Shown: positions 32,610-42,224 of the stretch, piece by piece
Position numbering within the stretch: the stretch's first letter is position 1
Layout of the letters: every line of letters begins with the position of its first letter
NCBI RefSeq assembly: GCF_020179605.1
Contig: NZ_JAINZO010000001.1
Span: forward strand, 930,001-994,000
Length of the DNA: 64,000 nucleotides
Direction of reading: 5' to 3'
From: Geomonas agri
Lineage (GTDB): Bacteria; Desulfobacterota; Desulfuromonadia; Geobacterales; Geobacteraceae
Program-made: the position numbers and the translations under genes
Notes under the pieces: model-generated
What the model was told of the DNA's origin: nothing
Seen by the model: the letters and a program-made list of their open reading frames with translations, nothing else
The model's database searches: none

Positions 32610-34916
32610 ATGCCAATCATAACGCTCGCACCAGACGGGTCGCTCAAGCTTCCGGAACAGCTCAGGGATTCCCTGAAGCTCGGTCCCGGCGACCAGGTCT
32701 GCGTCGAGATCGCCGACGGCGCCCTCCGCATTACCCGTCACGTTCCGGCCCCCAAGCCTGCTAAACCCGTCAACTCTGCACCAACCACCGTCATTTCCGT
32801 CCCCGAACAACTGAAGACCCCGATGACCGCCATCAAGGGAGTGGGGCCCAAGCTCGCCGATCTTCTGGCCAAAAAGGGGATCGCGACGGTCGAGGATGCC
32901 CTGTTCCTTCTCCCCAACCGTTACGAGGACCGGCGCCAGCTCAAGCGGATCTCCGAACTGCGTCCCGGCAACTCCGAGGCGTTCTTTGCCACGGTTGTTT
33001 CCGCTGAGGCGCAGGTCACCAAGGGGGGGCGGCGCTACTTCGAGACCATCGTCAGGGACGAGACCGGCAGCCTCTCGCTCAAGTGGTTCAACTTCCATTC
33101 GCAGTTCCTCAAGAAGCAGTTCGTTGCCGGTAGGCGCGGCATCTTCATCGGGGACGTGTCCCAGTTCGGATTCCAGCGCGAGATGCACCACCCCGAGGTG
33201 GAGTGGGCCGGCGAGGGGGAGGAGATCGAGCAGGTCATGGCGCGCGACCCGGAGAACTTCGGGCGGATCCTCCCCGTGTACCCGCTCACCGAGGGGGTGA
33301 GTCAGAAGGTGATGCGCCGCATTATGCGCGACACCGTGCCCCGCTACAGCCGCTACGTGAAGGAGGCACTACCGGAAGACCTCCTGCGCCGGCATCGCCT
33401 TTTAAGCCTGCCGGTGTCGCTCAGGGAAGCGCACCAGCCAGATCCTTCCAATTCGCTTGCCGATCTCAACAGCGGGCGCTCGGCAGCACATCGCTCGCTC
33501 GCCTTTGACGAACTGTTTTTCCTGCAGCTTGGGCTTGCCATGAAGAAGCGCGGCATCGCGCTCGAGGATGGCATCAGCTTCCAGGTTAGCCACCGCTACA
33601 CCAAGGAACTGCTGAAGCTGCTACCTTTCAATCTGACCGGCGCGCAGAAGCGGGTTCTCTCGGAAATCAAGGAGGACATGATCGCGCCGCATCCGATGCA
33701 CCGCCTGGTGCAGGGGGACGTCGGCTGCGGCAAGACGCTGGTGGCCCTCATGGCCGCGCTGATCTGCGTTGAGAACGACTACCAGGTCGCCATCATGGCT
33801 CCGACGGAACTTCTGGCCGAGCAGCACTACCTGAACATCCACAGCTACTGCGAGAAACTTGGCATCTCCGTTTCCCTTTTGACTGCGAGCATCAAGGGGA
33901 AGAACGACACGCTTGAGAAAATCGCCTCCGGCGAGACCCGCATCGTGGTAGGGACGCATGCCATGATCCAGGATAAGGTCGAGTTCCACCGACTGGGTCT
34001 GGGCATCATCGACGAGCAGCACCGTTTCGGCGTGGTGCAGCGCGCGTTGTTGAAGAAGAAGGGGAGCAACCCGGACATCCTGGTGATGACCGCGACGCCG
34101 ATCCCGCGCACCCTGTCTATGACCGTTTTCGGCGACCTCTCCCTTTCCGTGATCGACGAGTTGCCGCCTGGCCGCACCCCGATCGAGACCCGCATGGTGC
34201 GCGAGTCGCGCCGGCGTGAGGTCTATTCCCTGGTGCGCGAGGAGGTTGGGAAGGGGAGGCAGGCCTACGTCATCTACCCGTTGGTAGAGGAGTCGGAGAA
34301 GATCGACCTGAAGGCCGCGGTGCAGATGGCCGAGCACCTGGCCCAGGAGGTATTCCCTGACCTGCGCGTCGCCGTGCTGCATGGCCGGATGAGCGCCGTC
34401 GAAAAGGAAGCGGTGATGAAGGGATTCAAGGCTGGGGAGACCGACATCCTGGTGTCCACCACCGTCATCGAGGTGGGCATCGACGTTCCCAACGCGACCG
34501 TCATGGTGATCGAGCACGCCGAGCGCTTCGGGCTCTCGCAGTTGCACCAGTTGCGCGGCAGGGTAGGGCGCGGTAGCGAGCGTTCCCGCTGCATCCTCTT
34601 GGCGGGCGACAAGCTCTCCGAGGACGGCCAGAAGCGGTTGGAGGTGATGGTGAAAAGCTCCGACGGCTTCGTCATCGCCGAAGCCGATCTGCAGATCCGT
34701 GGTCCCGGCGACTTCCTCGGCACCAGGCAGGCAGGTCTTCCGGAGTTGCGGGTTGCCGACATACTGCGTGACGGCGGAGTGCTGGAACAGGCGCGCAAGG
34801 ATGCCTTCGCGCTGGTTGAGAAGGATCCTGAACTGGAGCAGACGGGGCATGAGAGGCTGCGTGGAGAGCTGATGCTACGTTGGGGTGGGCGGCTGGAGTT
34901 GGCGTCGATCGGATGA
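32610..34916 (+). CDS. recG: ATP-dependent DNA helicase RecG with N-terminal AbrB-like domain
   Basis: 768 residues, about 75 longer than E. coli RecG. The helicase core is clear: wedge/OB region from about 70-250, Walker A GDVGCGKT at about 370-377, DEQHRFG at about 469-475, TATPIPRTL and VIEVGIDVPNA, and the RGRVGRG motif VI. RecG remodels stalled replication forks. The first 45 residues (ITLAPDGSLKLPEQLRDSLK, then GPGDQVCVEIADGALRITR) resemble a SpoVT/AbrB swapped-hairpin DNA-binding module and are followed by a Pro-rich linker (about 46-62). The frame is continuous from ATG 32610; no internal start has a better ribosome site. Confidence 0.92.
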   Translation: MPIITLAPDGSLKLPEQLRDSLKLGPGDQVCVEIADGALRITRHVPAPKPAKPVNSAPTTVISVPEQLKTPMTAIKGVGPKLADLLAKKGIATVEDALFLLPNRYEDRRQLKRISELRPGNSEAFFATVVSAEAQVTKGGRRYFETIVRDETGSLSLKWFNFHSQFLKKQFVAGRRGIFIGDVSQFGFQREMHHPEVEWAGEGEEIEQVMARDPENFGRILPVYPLTEGVSQKVMRRIMRDTVPRYSRYVKEALPEDLLRRHRLLSLPVSLREAHQPDPSNSLADLNSGRSAAHRSLAFDELFFLQLGLAMKKRGIALEDGISFQVSHRYTKELLKLLPFNLTGAQKRVLSEIKEDMIAPHPMHRLVQGDVGCGKTLVALMAALICVENDYQVAIMAPTELLAEQHYLNIHSYCEKLGISVSLLTASIKGKNDTLEKIASGETRIVVGTHAMIQDKVEFHRLGLGIIDEQHRFGVVQRALLKKKGSNPDILVMTATPIPRTLSMTVFGDLSLSVIDELPPGRTPIETRMVRESRRREVYSLVREEVGKGRQAYVIYPLVEESEKIDLKAAVQMAEHLAQEVFPDLRVAVLHGRMSAVEKEAVMKGFKAGETDILVSTTVIEVGIDVPNATVMVIEHAERFGLSQLHQLRGRVGRGSERSRCILLAGDKLSEDGQKRLEVMVKSSDGFVIAEADLQIRGPGDFLGTRQAGLPELRVADILRDGGVLEQARKDAFALVEKDPELEQTGHERLRGELMLRWGGRLELASIG

Positions 34917-34949
34917 GGCTCTACTTTCAGCTCTCGTGGTAGCGGTCGC

Positions 34950-35204
34950 TCAGTAGTGATAGCGGAGTTGTGCAATCGTCACGGTGTCATCTTCAACCTT
35001 GTAGATAATGCGGTGCTCCTCGTTTATTCTGCGGGACCAATAGCCTGAGAGGGCGTGCTTCAGCGGTTCCGGTTTCCCGATCCCCTCGTGTGGTGTTCTT
35101 TGGATCTCTCTGATAAGAGTGTTGATTCTCTTGGCAACTTTCTTGTCGACACCTTGCCAATAGAGATAATCCTCCCAAGCAATTTCCGAGAAGATCAGTT
35201 TCAC
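34950..35204 (-). CDS. yoeB: Toxin of YoeB/Txe family
   Basis: 84-residue RelE-superfamily mRNA interferase. The signature runs [13 protein letters not shown] at the start, then [24 protein letters not shown] (cited in parts) and the catalytic C-terminal [17 protein letters not shown] and RYHY. When freed from antitoxin it cleaves mRNA at the ribosomal A site. It overlaps the antitoxin gene by 4 bases, the normal arrangement, and is downstream of it. Confidence 0.95.
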   Translation of the reverse strand: MKLIFSEIAWEDYLYWQGVDKKVAKRINTLIREIQRTPHEGIGKPEPLKHALSGYWSRRINEEHRIIYKVEDDTVTIAQLRYHY

Positions 35205-35452
35205 TCGATCAACTCTCTTTCGACACCCTTGCCCGTTTCAAGCTGCGCGATAGACTCCAGCAGGCGTCGTACGTTCTTCGGACTTCTCAGGAGATAAGCG
35301 GTTTCTTCAAGGGCTTCGTAGTCATCCAGAGACATCATCACCACCGGCTTCGCCGCCTTTCGGGTAATGATTATGGGGGCATGGTCATCGCAAACCTTTT
35401 CCATTGTTTCTGCGAGGTTACTGCGGGCTGAGCTGTAAGTAATCGTATTCAT
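35201..35452 (-). CDS. yefM: Antitoxin of YefM/Phd family
   Basis: 83 residues. The N-terminal DNA-binding Phd fold ([22 protein letters not shown]) and [19 protein letters not shown] are typical. It neutralises the adjacent YoeB-like toxin and represses their promoter. An inverted repeat with TGTAC/GTACA cores lies just upstream (35472-35491). Confidence 0.95.
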   Translation of the reverse strand: MNTITYSSARSNLAETMEKVCDDHAPIIITRKAAKPVVMMSLDDYEALEETAYLLRSPKNVRRLLESIAQLETGKGVERELIE

Positions 35453-35471
35453 ATGCTTCCTCTTTTGTTGG

Positions 35472-35491
35472 TTGTACTACTAATGGTACAA
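35472..35491 (-). promoter_or_regulatory. Probable YefM operator
   Basis: TTGTAC and GTACAA half-sites separated by eight bases, 20 bases upstream of the yefM start. TGTACA-type palindromes are the known recognition sites of YefM-YoeB. Confidence 0.6.
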
Positions 35492-35614
35492 TACGATATG
35501 TTGCGCCTCAAGTCAAATGCTGTGCGGTAGCCAAGCGGAGAAGGTATAGGGAAGGGTGGGGGACTGCTGGGTTTTTGAGTAGAGAGAGGTGTTTGGGGAG
35601 GAACTGATACAGGT

Positions 35615-36361
35615 ATGGTTACAGTTGATGATGTTTCCTTTTTAGGACGCAGCGCCGATGGCGCCAGCGTGACGTTGCTGGATGGCATCTCCTTTTCCGC
35701 CAAGGCGGGTGAGATAACCGCCATCATCGGGCCTTCGGGAGGCGGCAAGAGTACGCTGATCCGGCTGATCAACCGACTCACGGAGCCGAGCGGGGGACGC
35801 ATATCGGTCGGCCGGGCGGACATTGCCACCATGGACCCGCTTCAGTTGCGGCGGCTGGTGGCGCTGGTGCCGCAGAAGCCATTCATGTTCGAGGGGACGG
35901 TCCTCGACAACCTGCAGATGCCCTTTTGCTACCGGCACGAGGCTCTACCTGCTGCGCAAAGCGCCGAGGTTGCCGAGGTGCTAACGCTGGCGCGGCTGGA
36001 CCGGGAACTGCTGGAACGCGACGCGCGCTCTCTGTCACTGGGACAGCAGCAGCGCGTCGGGGTGGCCCGGGCTTTGATCACGAAGCCCAAGGTGCTCCTG
36101 CTGGACGAGCCGACGAGCGCGCTGGACCGCAGGACTTCGGATGAACTGGCCGTCACCCTGCGCGAGATCTGCCACGGCAGGAACCTCACCATGATCATGG
36201 TGACTCACGATCTGCGCCTGACCGAAAAGGTGGCAGACTACTGCTTCTACCTCGAGGCAGGACAGATCCTGGAGCAGGGGAGGGCGGCCGAGTTCCTGGT
36301 GCACCCGGCCACCGTGGAACTGCAAAGGTTCCTGTCCGAACCTTCGGACCAGGAGGGATAA
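35615..36361 (+). CDS. fetA: ABC transporter ATPase, FetA-like
   Basis: 248 residues. Walker A GPSGGGKST at about 41-49; the signature appears as LSLGQQQR rather than LSGGQ; Walker B is [11 protein letters not shown]. It forms a pair with the UPF0014 permease next to it, starting one base before its end. E. coli FetAB exports iron and protects against oxidative stress; that role is inferred here from family and pairing only. The substrate is not proven. Confidence 0.85.
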   Translation: MVTVDDVSFLGRSADGASVTLLDGISFSAKAGEITAIIGPSGGGKSTLIRLINRLTEPSGGRISVGRADIATMDPLQLRRLVALVPQKPFMFEGTVLDNLQMPFCYRHEALPAAQSAEVAEVLTLARLDRELLERDARSLSLGQQQRVGVARALITKPKVLLLDEPTSALDRRTSDELAVTLREICHGRNLTMIMVTHDLRLTEKVADYCFYLEAGQILEQGRAAEFLVHPATVELQRFLSEPSDQEG

Positions 36362-37146
36362 TGGATAATCAGGGCTTGGTTAATCTCGGCATCCTGGATC
36401 TCGTGGTCGCCTATGGCCTAGTGCTTGTCGCCATCGGGCTCGCCAGGCTGAAGCGGATCGGCCAGGAAGGGCAGATGTTCTGGGCATCGCTGCGGATGGT
36501 GTTCCAGTTGCTGGCGGTCGGTTACCTGCTTCATTTCATCTTCGCCGTGCAGCACCCGCTGCCCGTGCTGGCGATCCTGCTGGTCATGGGAGGCTTTTCG
36601 CTGCAGGTGATCGGCTCGCGCATCAAACGCAAGATGCCACGTTTCTACCAGGTGGTGGGGACGGCACTCTTGATCGGCTGCGGGGGCGTCACCTTCGTCT
36701 TCTGCTCGCTGGTGGTGCACTATTCCCCCTGGTACGATCCGCGCTACCTGATTCCCCTGGCCGGGATGATCATCGGCAACTCTATGAACAGTGCAAGCCT
36801 CGCGGCCGAGCGCCTGGGGGCCGAGATGCGAGAGCGGCGCGAGGAGATAGAGACCGCACTTTGCCTGGGAGCGAGTGCGCGCCAGGCTGCGAAACCGGCG
36901 TTACGAAACGCCTTCCGCGCCGCCATCATGCCGACCGCCAACACCATGGCTGCCATGGGGATCGTATCGCTTCCCGGCATGATGACCGGCCAGATCCTCT
37001 CCGGGACGGAGCCGATGGTGGCGGTCCGCTACCAAGTGGCCATCATGTGTGCCATCACCGGTGCCGTCGCCATCACTGCGTATCTCATCGTGTTGCAAGG
37101 CTACCGGAGCTACTTCACCAAGGCTCAGCAGTTGGAGATGTTGTAG
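36361..37146 (+). CDS. fetB: ABC transporter permease, FetB/UPF0014 family
   Basis: 261 residues with about seven membrane helices; the MFWASLRMVFQLLAVGY and IIGNSMNSASLAAERL segments and the C-terminal RQAAKPALRNAFRAAIMPT and GMMTGQILSG are characteristic. The stop of the ATPase overlaps the ATG here (TAATG). Probable iron exporter permease. A terminator follows at 37191. Confidence 0.88.
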   Translation: MDNQGLVNLGILDLVVAYGLVLVAIGLARLKRIGQEGQMFWASLRMVFQLLAVGYLLHFIFAVQHPLPVLAILLVMGGFSLQVIGSRIKRKMPRFYQVVGTALLIGCGGVTFVFCSLVVHYSPWYDPRYLIPLAGMIIGNSMNSASLAAERLGAEMRERREEIETALCLGASARQAAKPALRNAFRAAIMPTANTMAAMGIVSLPGMMTGQILSGTEPMVAVRYQVAIMCAITGAVAITAYLIVLQGYRSYFTKAQQLEML

Positions 37147-37190
37147 GATTAAACGAAAAACAATATCAGGAATTTTCTGATGCAATTAGA

Positions 37191-37225
37191 AAGGGACGCC
37201 AACACTAGTTCGGCGTCCCTTCATC
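37191..37225 (+). terminator. Terminator after fetB
   Basis: AAGGGACGCC / GGCGTCCCTT, 10-base perfect stem, 11-base loop, then a T-rich tail. Confidence 0.85.
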
Positions 37226-37266
37226 TTTTACAGCAAATAAATTTTTTGGTGAGGTTGATCTTCTGC

Positions 37267-37363
37267 GTCCCTCTTCCTCCGGGAGAGGGTGCCCGAAGGG
37301 TGGGTGAGGGAGGTTTGGAGTGGCAATACCCTCACCCTAGCCCTCTCCCAGAGGGAGAGGGGA
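37267..37363. repeat. Intergenic palindromic repeat, type A
   Basis: Units CTTCCTCCGGGAGAGGGTGC (followed by CCGAAGGGTGGGTGAGGG) and an inverted partner CCCTCACCCTAGCCCTCTCC. It lies between convergent fetB and the threonine aldolase gene. Confidence 0.75.
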
Positions 37364-37411
37364 GTGTGAACGCCTGTAGTAGATGGCAAGGCCTAACCAG
37401 GTTGTGGAGGG

Positions 37412-38464
37412 TTAAACACACGCCTTGATGTCTGCCACCAGGTTGGCGACCTCATCCACCTTGGTGTCCCAGGAGCACATGAAGCGGGCGCCGCCGGAGC
37501 CGATGAAGGTGTAGAAGTGCCAACCGCGAGCCCTGAGGGCTTCCAGCGCTTCCGGCGCCATCTCAAGGAAGACGGAGTTGGCCTGGCTTTCGAACATGAT
37601 GCGCACTTGCGGTATCTTCTTGATCTCGTTTGCCAAAAGGCGCGCGCAGCTGTTGGCGTGCGCGGCGTTTCTGAGCCAGGCGCCGCTTTCCAACATGCCG
37701 ATCCAGGGTGCCGTCAGGAAACGCATTTTGGAGGCCAGTTGCCCGGCTTGCTTGCAGCGGTAGTCGAACTCGTAGGCGAGTTCCTTGTTGAAGAAGACGA
37801 CCGCCTCGCCCACGGCAAACCCGTTCTTGGTCCCGCCGAAGGTGAGAACGTCGACACCGGCCTGCCAGCTGATCTCCTTAGGGGCGACGTTGAGGGCGGC
37901 AACCGCGTTAGCGAAACGCGCACCGTCCATGTGCACCCGCAGGTCGAACCTCTTCGCCAGTTCCCCGATCGCCTGCAGTTCCGCCACGGAGTAGAGCGTG
38001 CCCAGTTCGGTCGCCTGGGTGATGCTCAAGGCGCGCGCCTTGGGGTAGTGGATGTCGCTGCGCTTGGTGATGGTGTGCTCGACGGCATCGAGGTTGATCT
38101 TGCCGTTGTCGCCCGGCACCAAAAGCACCTTGGTGCCGTTGGAAAAGAACTCGGAGGCGCCGCACTCGTCGGTTTCGATGTGCGCCATCTCGTGGCAGAC
38201 AATAGAGTGGTAGGACTGGCACAGCGATGCCAGCGCAAGCGAGTTGGCCGCGGTGCCGTTGAAAACGAAGAAGACCTCGCAGTCGGTTTCGAAAAGCTCG
38301 CGGATCTTCTCGCACGCCTGGGCCGTCCAGCGGTCGTCGCCGTAGGAACTCGCCAGTCCGCTGTTGGCCTCCGCCATCGCCTGCCATGCCTCCGCGCAGA
38401 TCCCTGCGTAGTTGTCGCTGGCGAAATGGTGCTTAAGCTCGCTGTGGTCTCCTGTGTTTATCAT
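37412..38464 (-). CDS. ltaE: Low-specificity threonine aldolase
   Basis: 350-residue fold-type I PLP enzyme that splits threonine or allo-threonine into glycine and acetaldehyde. Visible elements: FASDNYAGI at the N-terminus, the FVFNGTAANSLAL loop, VHMDGARFANA (the PLP-contacting Asp), and the Schiff-base Lys in TFGGTKNGFA. ATG 38464 has AAGGGGA upstream; an earlier in-frame start at 38488 is possible. The gene is monocistronic and is followed by a repeat, not a visible terminator. Confidence 0.92.
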   Translation of the reverse strand: MINTGDHSELKHHFASDNYAGICAEAWQAMAEANSGLASSYGDDRWTAQACEKIRELFETDCEVFFVFNGTAANSLALASLCQSYHSIVCHEMAHIETDECGASEFFSNGTKVLLVPGDNGKINLDAVEHTITKRSDIHYPKARALSITQATELGTLYSVAELQAIGELAKRFDLRVHMDGARFANAVAALNVAPKEISWQAGVDVLTFGGTKNGFAVGEAVVFFNKELAYEFDYRCKQAGQLASKMRFLTAPWIGMLESGAWLRNAAHANSCARLLANEIKKIPQVRIMFESQANSVFLEMAPEALEALRARGWHFYTFIGSGGARFMCSWDTKVDEVANLVADIKACV

Positions 38465-38571
38465 CGCGTCCCCTTTTTGGTGCGGCATTGCGCCCAGTGT
38501 GCGTGTGTCGGTATGGCTAGATCGAAAAAATTATTATAAGGAGAAACCGGTGTCAACCGATAACTTGCCGG

Positions 38572-39468
38572 TCACCCTTCGGCGGCGACACTGACGCTCG
38601 CGTCGCTGTCGGCGCCATCCGGGAGCAATTCGGAAACGATCATGCCCGCCAGGATCAGAACGGCCCCGAGCAACCCCAGGACGCCAAGCCGCTCGCCGGC
38701 CGCATAGTATGCGTAGGCCGCGGCAAAGACGGGCTCGGTGCAGAAGATGAGCGCAGTATGGGCGGGGCTGATCCACTTCTGCATGGTGGTCTGCACCAGG
38801 AAGGCAAAGATAGTGGCGATCAGCACGCAGACCACCAGGGTCCAGAGCAGTTCAGGGTGCCAGACGAAGACTTCCTGGCCACGCGCCTGTGCTGATGCGA
38901 GGCTCAACAGGCCTACCACGGACAGTTGCAAGGTGGTGAGCAAGTAGACGTCGCTGTCGGCGTGGCGGGTGAAATGGCTGGTATAGAGCAGGTGCAGTGC
39001 GACGCAGGCCCCGCAAATGGCCCCCAGGATGTCCCCGATATTGAAGCTCAGGCTGCCGTCGGTGCAGAGCAGGAACAACCCCGGTGTCGCGAGACCGACA
39101 CCCCACCTGATTCCGGCGCCCACGGCATGTCGGAAAATGGCGGCTCCGAACAGCGGTACCAACAGGACGCTGAGTCCGGTGAGAAAGCCGGTGTTCGATG
39201 CGCTGGTGTACTTCAGGGCGACGGTCTGGAAGGCGTAGGAAGCAAATAAGAGGATTCCAAGAATGGTCCCGTGTGTGAGCAGTCTGGCTTTTACTCTATT
39301 AGTGCGCGTTAAAGCGATGGGAAGCATGATTGCAGCAGCAATTAGAAATCTTTGAGATAGGAAAACGAATACGTCAACCTTGCTGATGGCGTCCTTCACC
39401 ACAGTGAAAGTTACGCCCCAGAAGAACGTTGTTATCAAAAGAAGTATACCCGCACGAATTTTTTTCAC
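38572..39468 (-). CDS. DMT-superfamily transporter (EamA family)
   Basis: About 298 residues with ten predicted membrane helices in two EamA repeats; FFWGVTFTVVKDAI starts the first repeat, and the second opens around YTSHFTRHADSDVYLLT. Such proteins export amino acids or metabolites; the substrate is unknown. The start is uncertain: GTG 39468 (giving MKKIRAG) has GGGAT nearby, while a TTG at 39528 would add a non-hydrophobic tail. It is divergent from the amino-acid importer at 39665. Confidence 0.83.
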   Translation of the reverse strand: MKKIRAGILLLITTFFWGVTFTVVKDAISKVDVFVFLSQRFLIAAAIMLPIALTRTNRVKARLLTHGTILGILLFASYAFQTVALKYTSASNTGFLTGLSVLLVPLFGAAIFRHAVGAGIRWGVGLATPGLFLLCTDGSLSFNIGDILGAICGACVALHLLYTSHFTRHADSDVYLLTTLQLSVVGLLSLASAQARGQEVFVWHPELLWTLVVCVLIATIFAFLVQTTMQKWISPAHTALIFCTEPVFAAAYAYYAAGERLGVLGLLGAVLILAGMIVSELLPDGADSDASVSVAAEG

Positions 39469-39573
39469 AGATCCCAAAGTAATTTTGACCTCATAAAACC
39501 TTGAATTCACTAAATTGTGGTAAGACAAGTTAACATGGGCTTAAACCGAGCGCAATGTCTAATTAATAAGTGG

Positions 39574-39602
39574 TTGACAAGAGGGTGAATTAGCTTTAAA
39601 AG
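39574..39602 (+). promoter_or_regulatory. Promoter of amino-acid importer
   Basis: TTGACA and TAAAAG separated by 17 bases; predicted start near 39609, about 55 bases before the ATG. Confidence 0.6.
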
Positions 39603-39664
39603 TATGCGGCGAAAACGTAAATGGTGTATGCCGTTTAATATTAAAGACATTTTATGGAGGAAGC

Positions 39665-40408
39665 ATGAAAGCACTTCGTACTCTGACTGCAGTTTTGGCT
39701 TTGGGACTTTGTTTTGTGTCCGCGGCTTTCGCCGCACCGAAAGCGATCACCGTCGCGTCTGACGCAACCTGGCCGCCGATGGAGTTTGTTGACGCCAACA
39801 AGAAGATTGTCGGCTTCGACATCGATTTCATGACTGCTGTCGCCAAAGAGGCCGGTCTGCAGGTCACCTTCAAGAACACCGCTTGGGACGGCATCTTTGC
39901 CGGCGTGGAAGCCGGTCAGTACGACGCCATCATCTCCTCGGTCACCATCACCCCGGAGCGCCAGGCCAAGTACGATTTCACCACTCCTTACGTCCAGATC
40001 GGCCAGATCCTGGTAGTGCCCAAGGCTGAGAAGGGCACCAAGATCGCAGACCTCAAAGGCAAGAAGGTTGGCGCGCAGATCGGCACCACCGGCGCCATGG
40101 AAGTCAAGAAGGTTGCCGGTGTCGAGCTGAAGACCTACGACGAAGTCGGCCTGGCTTTCGAAGACATGGCTGCCGGTCGCATCGCCGGTGTCGTCTGCGA
40201 CGAGCCGACCGCCATTACCTACGCCCTGCAGAAGAAGGAGTACAGCTCCAAGTTCAAGATCGTGGGCAAGTCCTTCACCAAAGAGGCTTACGGCATCGTG
40301 GTCAAGAAAGGCAACAAGGAGCTGGTGGCCCAGTTGAATAAGGGAATCGCAGCGGTTCAGAAAAAGAAGATCGACGCACAGCTCAAGAAGAAGTGGCAGC
40401 TTAAGTAA
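39665..40408 (+). CDS. Polar amino-acid ABC transporter substrate-binding protein
   Basis: 247 residues. The Sec signal peptide MKALRTLTAVLALGLCFVSA with cleavage near AFA-AP is followed by an SBP_bac_3 domain with the family signature (VGFDIDFMTAVAKEAG and SSVTITPERQAKYDF). It is followed by permease and ATPase genes, so it is the periplasmic receptor of a PAAT-type importer. The specificity cannot be read from the sequence. A hairpin terminator directly downstream should raise its amount over the permease. Confidence 0.93.
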   Translation: MKALRTLTAVLALGLCFVSAAFAAPKAITVASDATWPPMEFVDANKKIVGFDIDFMTAVAKEAGLQVTFKNTAWDGIFAGVEAGQYDAIISSVTITPERQAKYDFTTPYVQIGQILVVPKAEKGTKIADLKGKKVGAQIGTTGAMEVKKVAGVELKTYDEVGLAFEDMAAGRIAGVVCDEPTAITYALQKKEYSSKFKIVGKSFTKEAYGIVVKKGNKELVAQLNKGIAAVQKKKIDAQLKKKWQLK

Positions 40409-40416
40409 CGGCACAA

Positions 40417-40475
40417 AAAGCTCCTGCAGAACGGATCGCTACCCGACAGTAGCAACCGCTTCTGCAGGAGCTTTC
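40417..40475 (+). terminator. Intra-operon terminator between binding protein and permease
   Basis: AAAGCTCCTGCAGA and TCTGCAGGAGCTTT form a 14-base stem with a loop of about 30 bases and a T-rich tail. It gives partial termination, a usual way to over-produce a binding protein. Confidence 0.75.
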
Positions 40476-40552
40476 TTTAAAAGAAAGACGCAGCACAGCA
40501 GCGCATCAATAAGAGCCGGCACACCGCCGGCGCGGGACGGTCACAAGAAAGC

Positions 40553-41338
40553 ATGAGTACTGAAGCAAAAAAGCAGATTATCGATGTAGGGGACGGCGCC
40601 GCCATTCCCCGTAAAAGCGACCGCGGCCTGTTCACCGCCTGGCGCATAGCGTTCTTTGGCGCCATCGGCACCATTGCCTACCTGGTCTGGAGCAGACCGG
40701 ACCCGTACCTCAACATTATCAAGTTCGTTCCCGACGGCATCGCGGTGACCTTCCAGGTGACCCTCGGGGCGATACTCCTGGCAATCGTCATTGGCCTCAT
40801 CACCGGCCTGGGCCGGATCTCCAAGAACCGGTTCTTCAACGGCGTCGCCTCCCTGTACGTCGAAGTCATTCGCGGTATCCCGCTGCTGGTGCAGATCTTC
40901 TACATCTACTATGCACTGGGTACCATCGTGAAGGTTCCGGCCATCCTTTCCGCCATCATCGCCATGGCCGTCTGCTATGGCGCCTACATGGGCGAGGTGG
41001 TACGCGCCGGGATCGAGTCCATCGCCAAGGGACAGCGCGAGGCTGCCCTCTCCCTGGGGATGAACGGCCGTCAGACCATGATTCACGTCATCCTGCCGCA
41101 AGCGGTGAAGGTTATCCTGCCGCCGGTAGGCAACGAGTTCATCGCTCTTTTGAAGGACTCCTCGCTGGTCTCCATCATCGCGGTCGCCGACCTTTTGCGC
41201 CGCGGCCGCGAGTACGCCTCCGAGTCCTTCACCTATTTTGAGACCTACACGGTCATCGCGCTGATCTACCTGATCATCACCTTGTTCTTCTCGAAGATCA
41301 TCGGCGTAATGGAGGAGCGTGTCAGTGTCAACAAATAG
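40553..41338 (+). CDS. Polar amino-acid ABC transporter permease
   Basis: 261 residues. One TM helix near 30-48, then the HisM/GlnP-type BPD_transp_1 domain with about five helices (65-255). The EAA loop reads [31 protein letters not shown] (cited in parts), and [14 protein letters not shown] is the family signature. Its 3' end overlaps the following ATPase start by 14 bases. Only one permease gene is seen, so the complex is probably a homodimer. Confidence 0.93.
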   Translation: MSTEAKKQIIDVGDGAAIPRKSDRGLFTAWRIAFFGAIGTIAYLVWSRPDPYLNIIKFVPDGIAVTFQVTLGAILLAIVIGLITGLGRISKNRFFNGVASLYVEVIRGIPLLVQIFYIYYALGTIVKVPAILSAIIAMAVCYGAYMGEVVRAGIESIAKGQREAALSLGMNGRQTMIHVILPQAVKVILPPVGNEFIALLKDSSLVSIIAVADLLRRGREYASESFTYFETYTVIALIYLIITLFFSKIIGVMEERVSVNK

Positions 41339-42071
41339 CCGCAGGAAAATGGTAGAGGCAAAGGAAATCATCAAGGTCTACGGTTCTTTCCGTGCGCTGG
41401 ATCGCGTTTCCATGGACATCTACGACGGTGAAAAGGTCGTTATCATAGGTCCTTCCGGTTCCGGCAAATCGACCCTGCTGCGCTCCATCAACAGGCTCGA
41501 GGAGATCGACCGCGGCACCATCGTCGTGGACGGCATGGATCTTTACGACCCGAAGACCGACATCACCAAGGTGCGCGAGGAAGTGGGCATGGTGTTCCAG
41601 TCCTTCAACCTGTTCCCGCACAAGACCGTGCTGGAGAACCTGACGCTGGCCCAGATCGTGGTGCGCAAGCGTTCGAAGCAGGAGGCCGAAGAGAAGGCCA
41701 TGATGCTTCTGGAGCGCGTGGGTCTCGCCGCGAAGGCAAGATCGTATCCGGGCAAGCTGTCGGGCGGACAGCAGCAGCGCGTTGCCATCGCGCGTTCGCT
41801 GGCCATGGACCCGAAGCTCATGCTGTTCGACGAGCCGACCTCCGCGCTCGACCCCGAGATGATCGGCGAAGTGCTCGACGTCATGAAGGATTTGGCAAGG
41901 GACGGCATGACCATGGCCGTGGTCACGCACGAGATGGGCTTCGCGCGTGAAGTGGCCGACCGCGTCATTTTCATGGACGCGGGTCGCATCGTGGAGGAGG
42001 GCACTCCAGAGCACTTCTTCACCGCGCCCACGCACGAGCGCGCCAAGTTGTTTTTGAGCCAGATATTGTAA
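41325..42071 (+). CDS. Polar amino-acid ABC transporter ATPase (GlnQ-like)
   Basis: 248 residues. Walker [10 protein letters not shown], signature [15 protein letters not shown], Walker [16 protein letters not shown]. It is the ATPase of the importer encoded just upstream. GTG 41325 is preferred because GGAGGA lies 8 bases before it; ATG 41349 is an alternative with a poorly spaced AGGA. A hairpin follows the stop. Confidence 0.93.
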   Translation: MSTNSRRKMVEAKEIIKVYGSFRALDRVSMDIYDGEKVVIIGPSGSGKSTLLRSINRLEEIDRGTIVVDGMDLYDPKTDITKVREEVGMVFQSFNLFPHKTVLENLTLAQIVVRKRSKQEAEEKAMMLLERVGLAAKARSYPGKLSGGQQQRVAIARSLAMDPKLMLFDEPTSALDPEMIGEVLDVMKDLARDGMTMAVVTHEMGFAREVADRVIFMDAGRIVEEGTPEHFFTAPTHERAKLFLSQIL

Positions 42072-42078
42072 TTTATCC

Positions 42079-42105
42079 CTGGCCCCTGCGTCAGTAGGGG
42101 CCAGT
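42079..42105 (+). terminator. Terminator after the amino-acid importer
   Basis: CTGGCCCCT / AGGGGCCAG stem with an eight-base loop; a T run follows about 13 bases later. Confidence 0.6.
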
Positions 42106-42224
42106 TCTGTATCCGGGTTTTTTTAATTCAATCGATGAAAGGGGGGATAGGGTTCTTCTCAGTTTTACCGGGCAACACAGTTTAAAAATGCTGTAATGCA
42201 ATTACTACACAACGAGGAGGCAGT

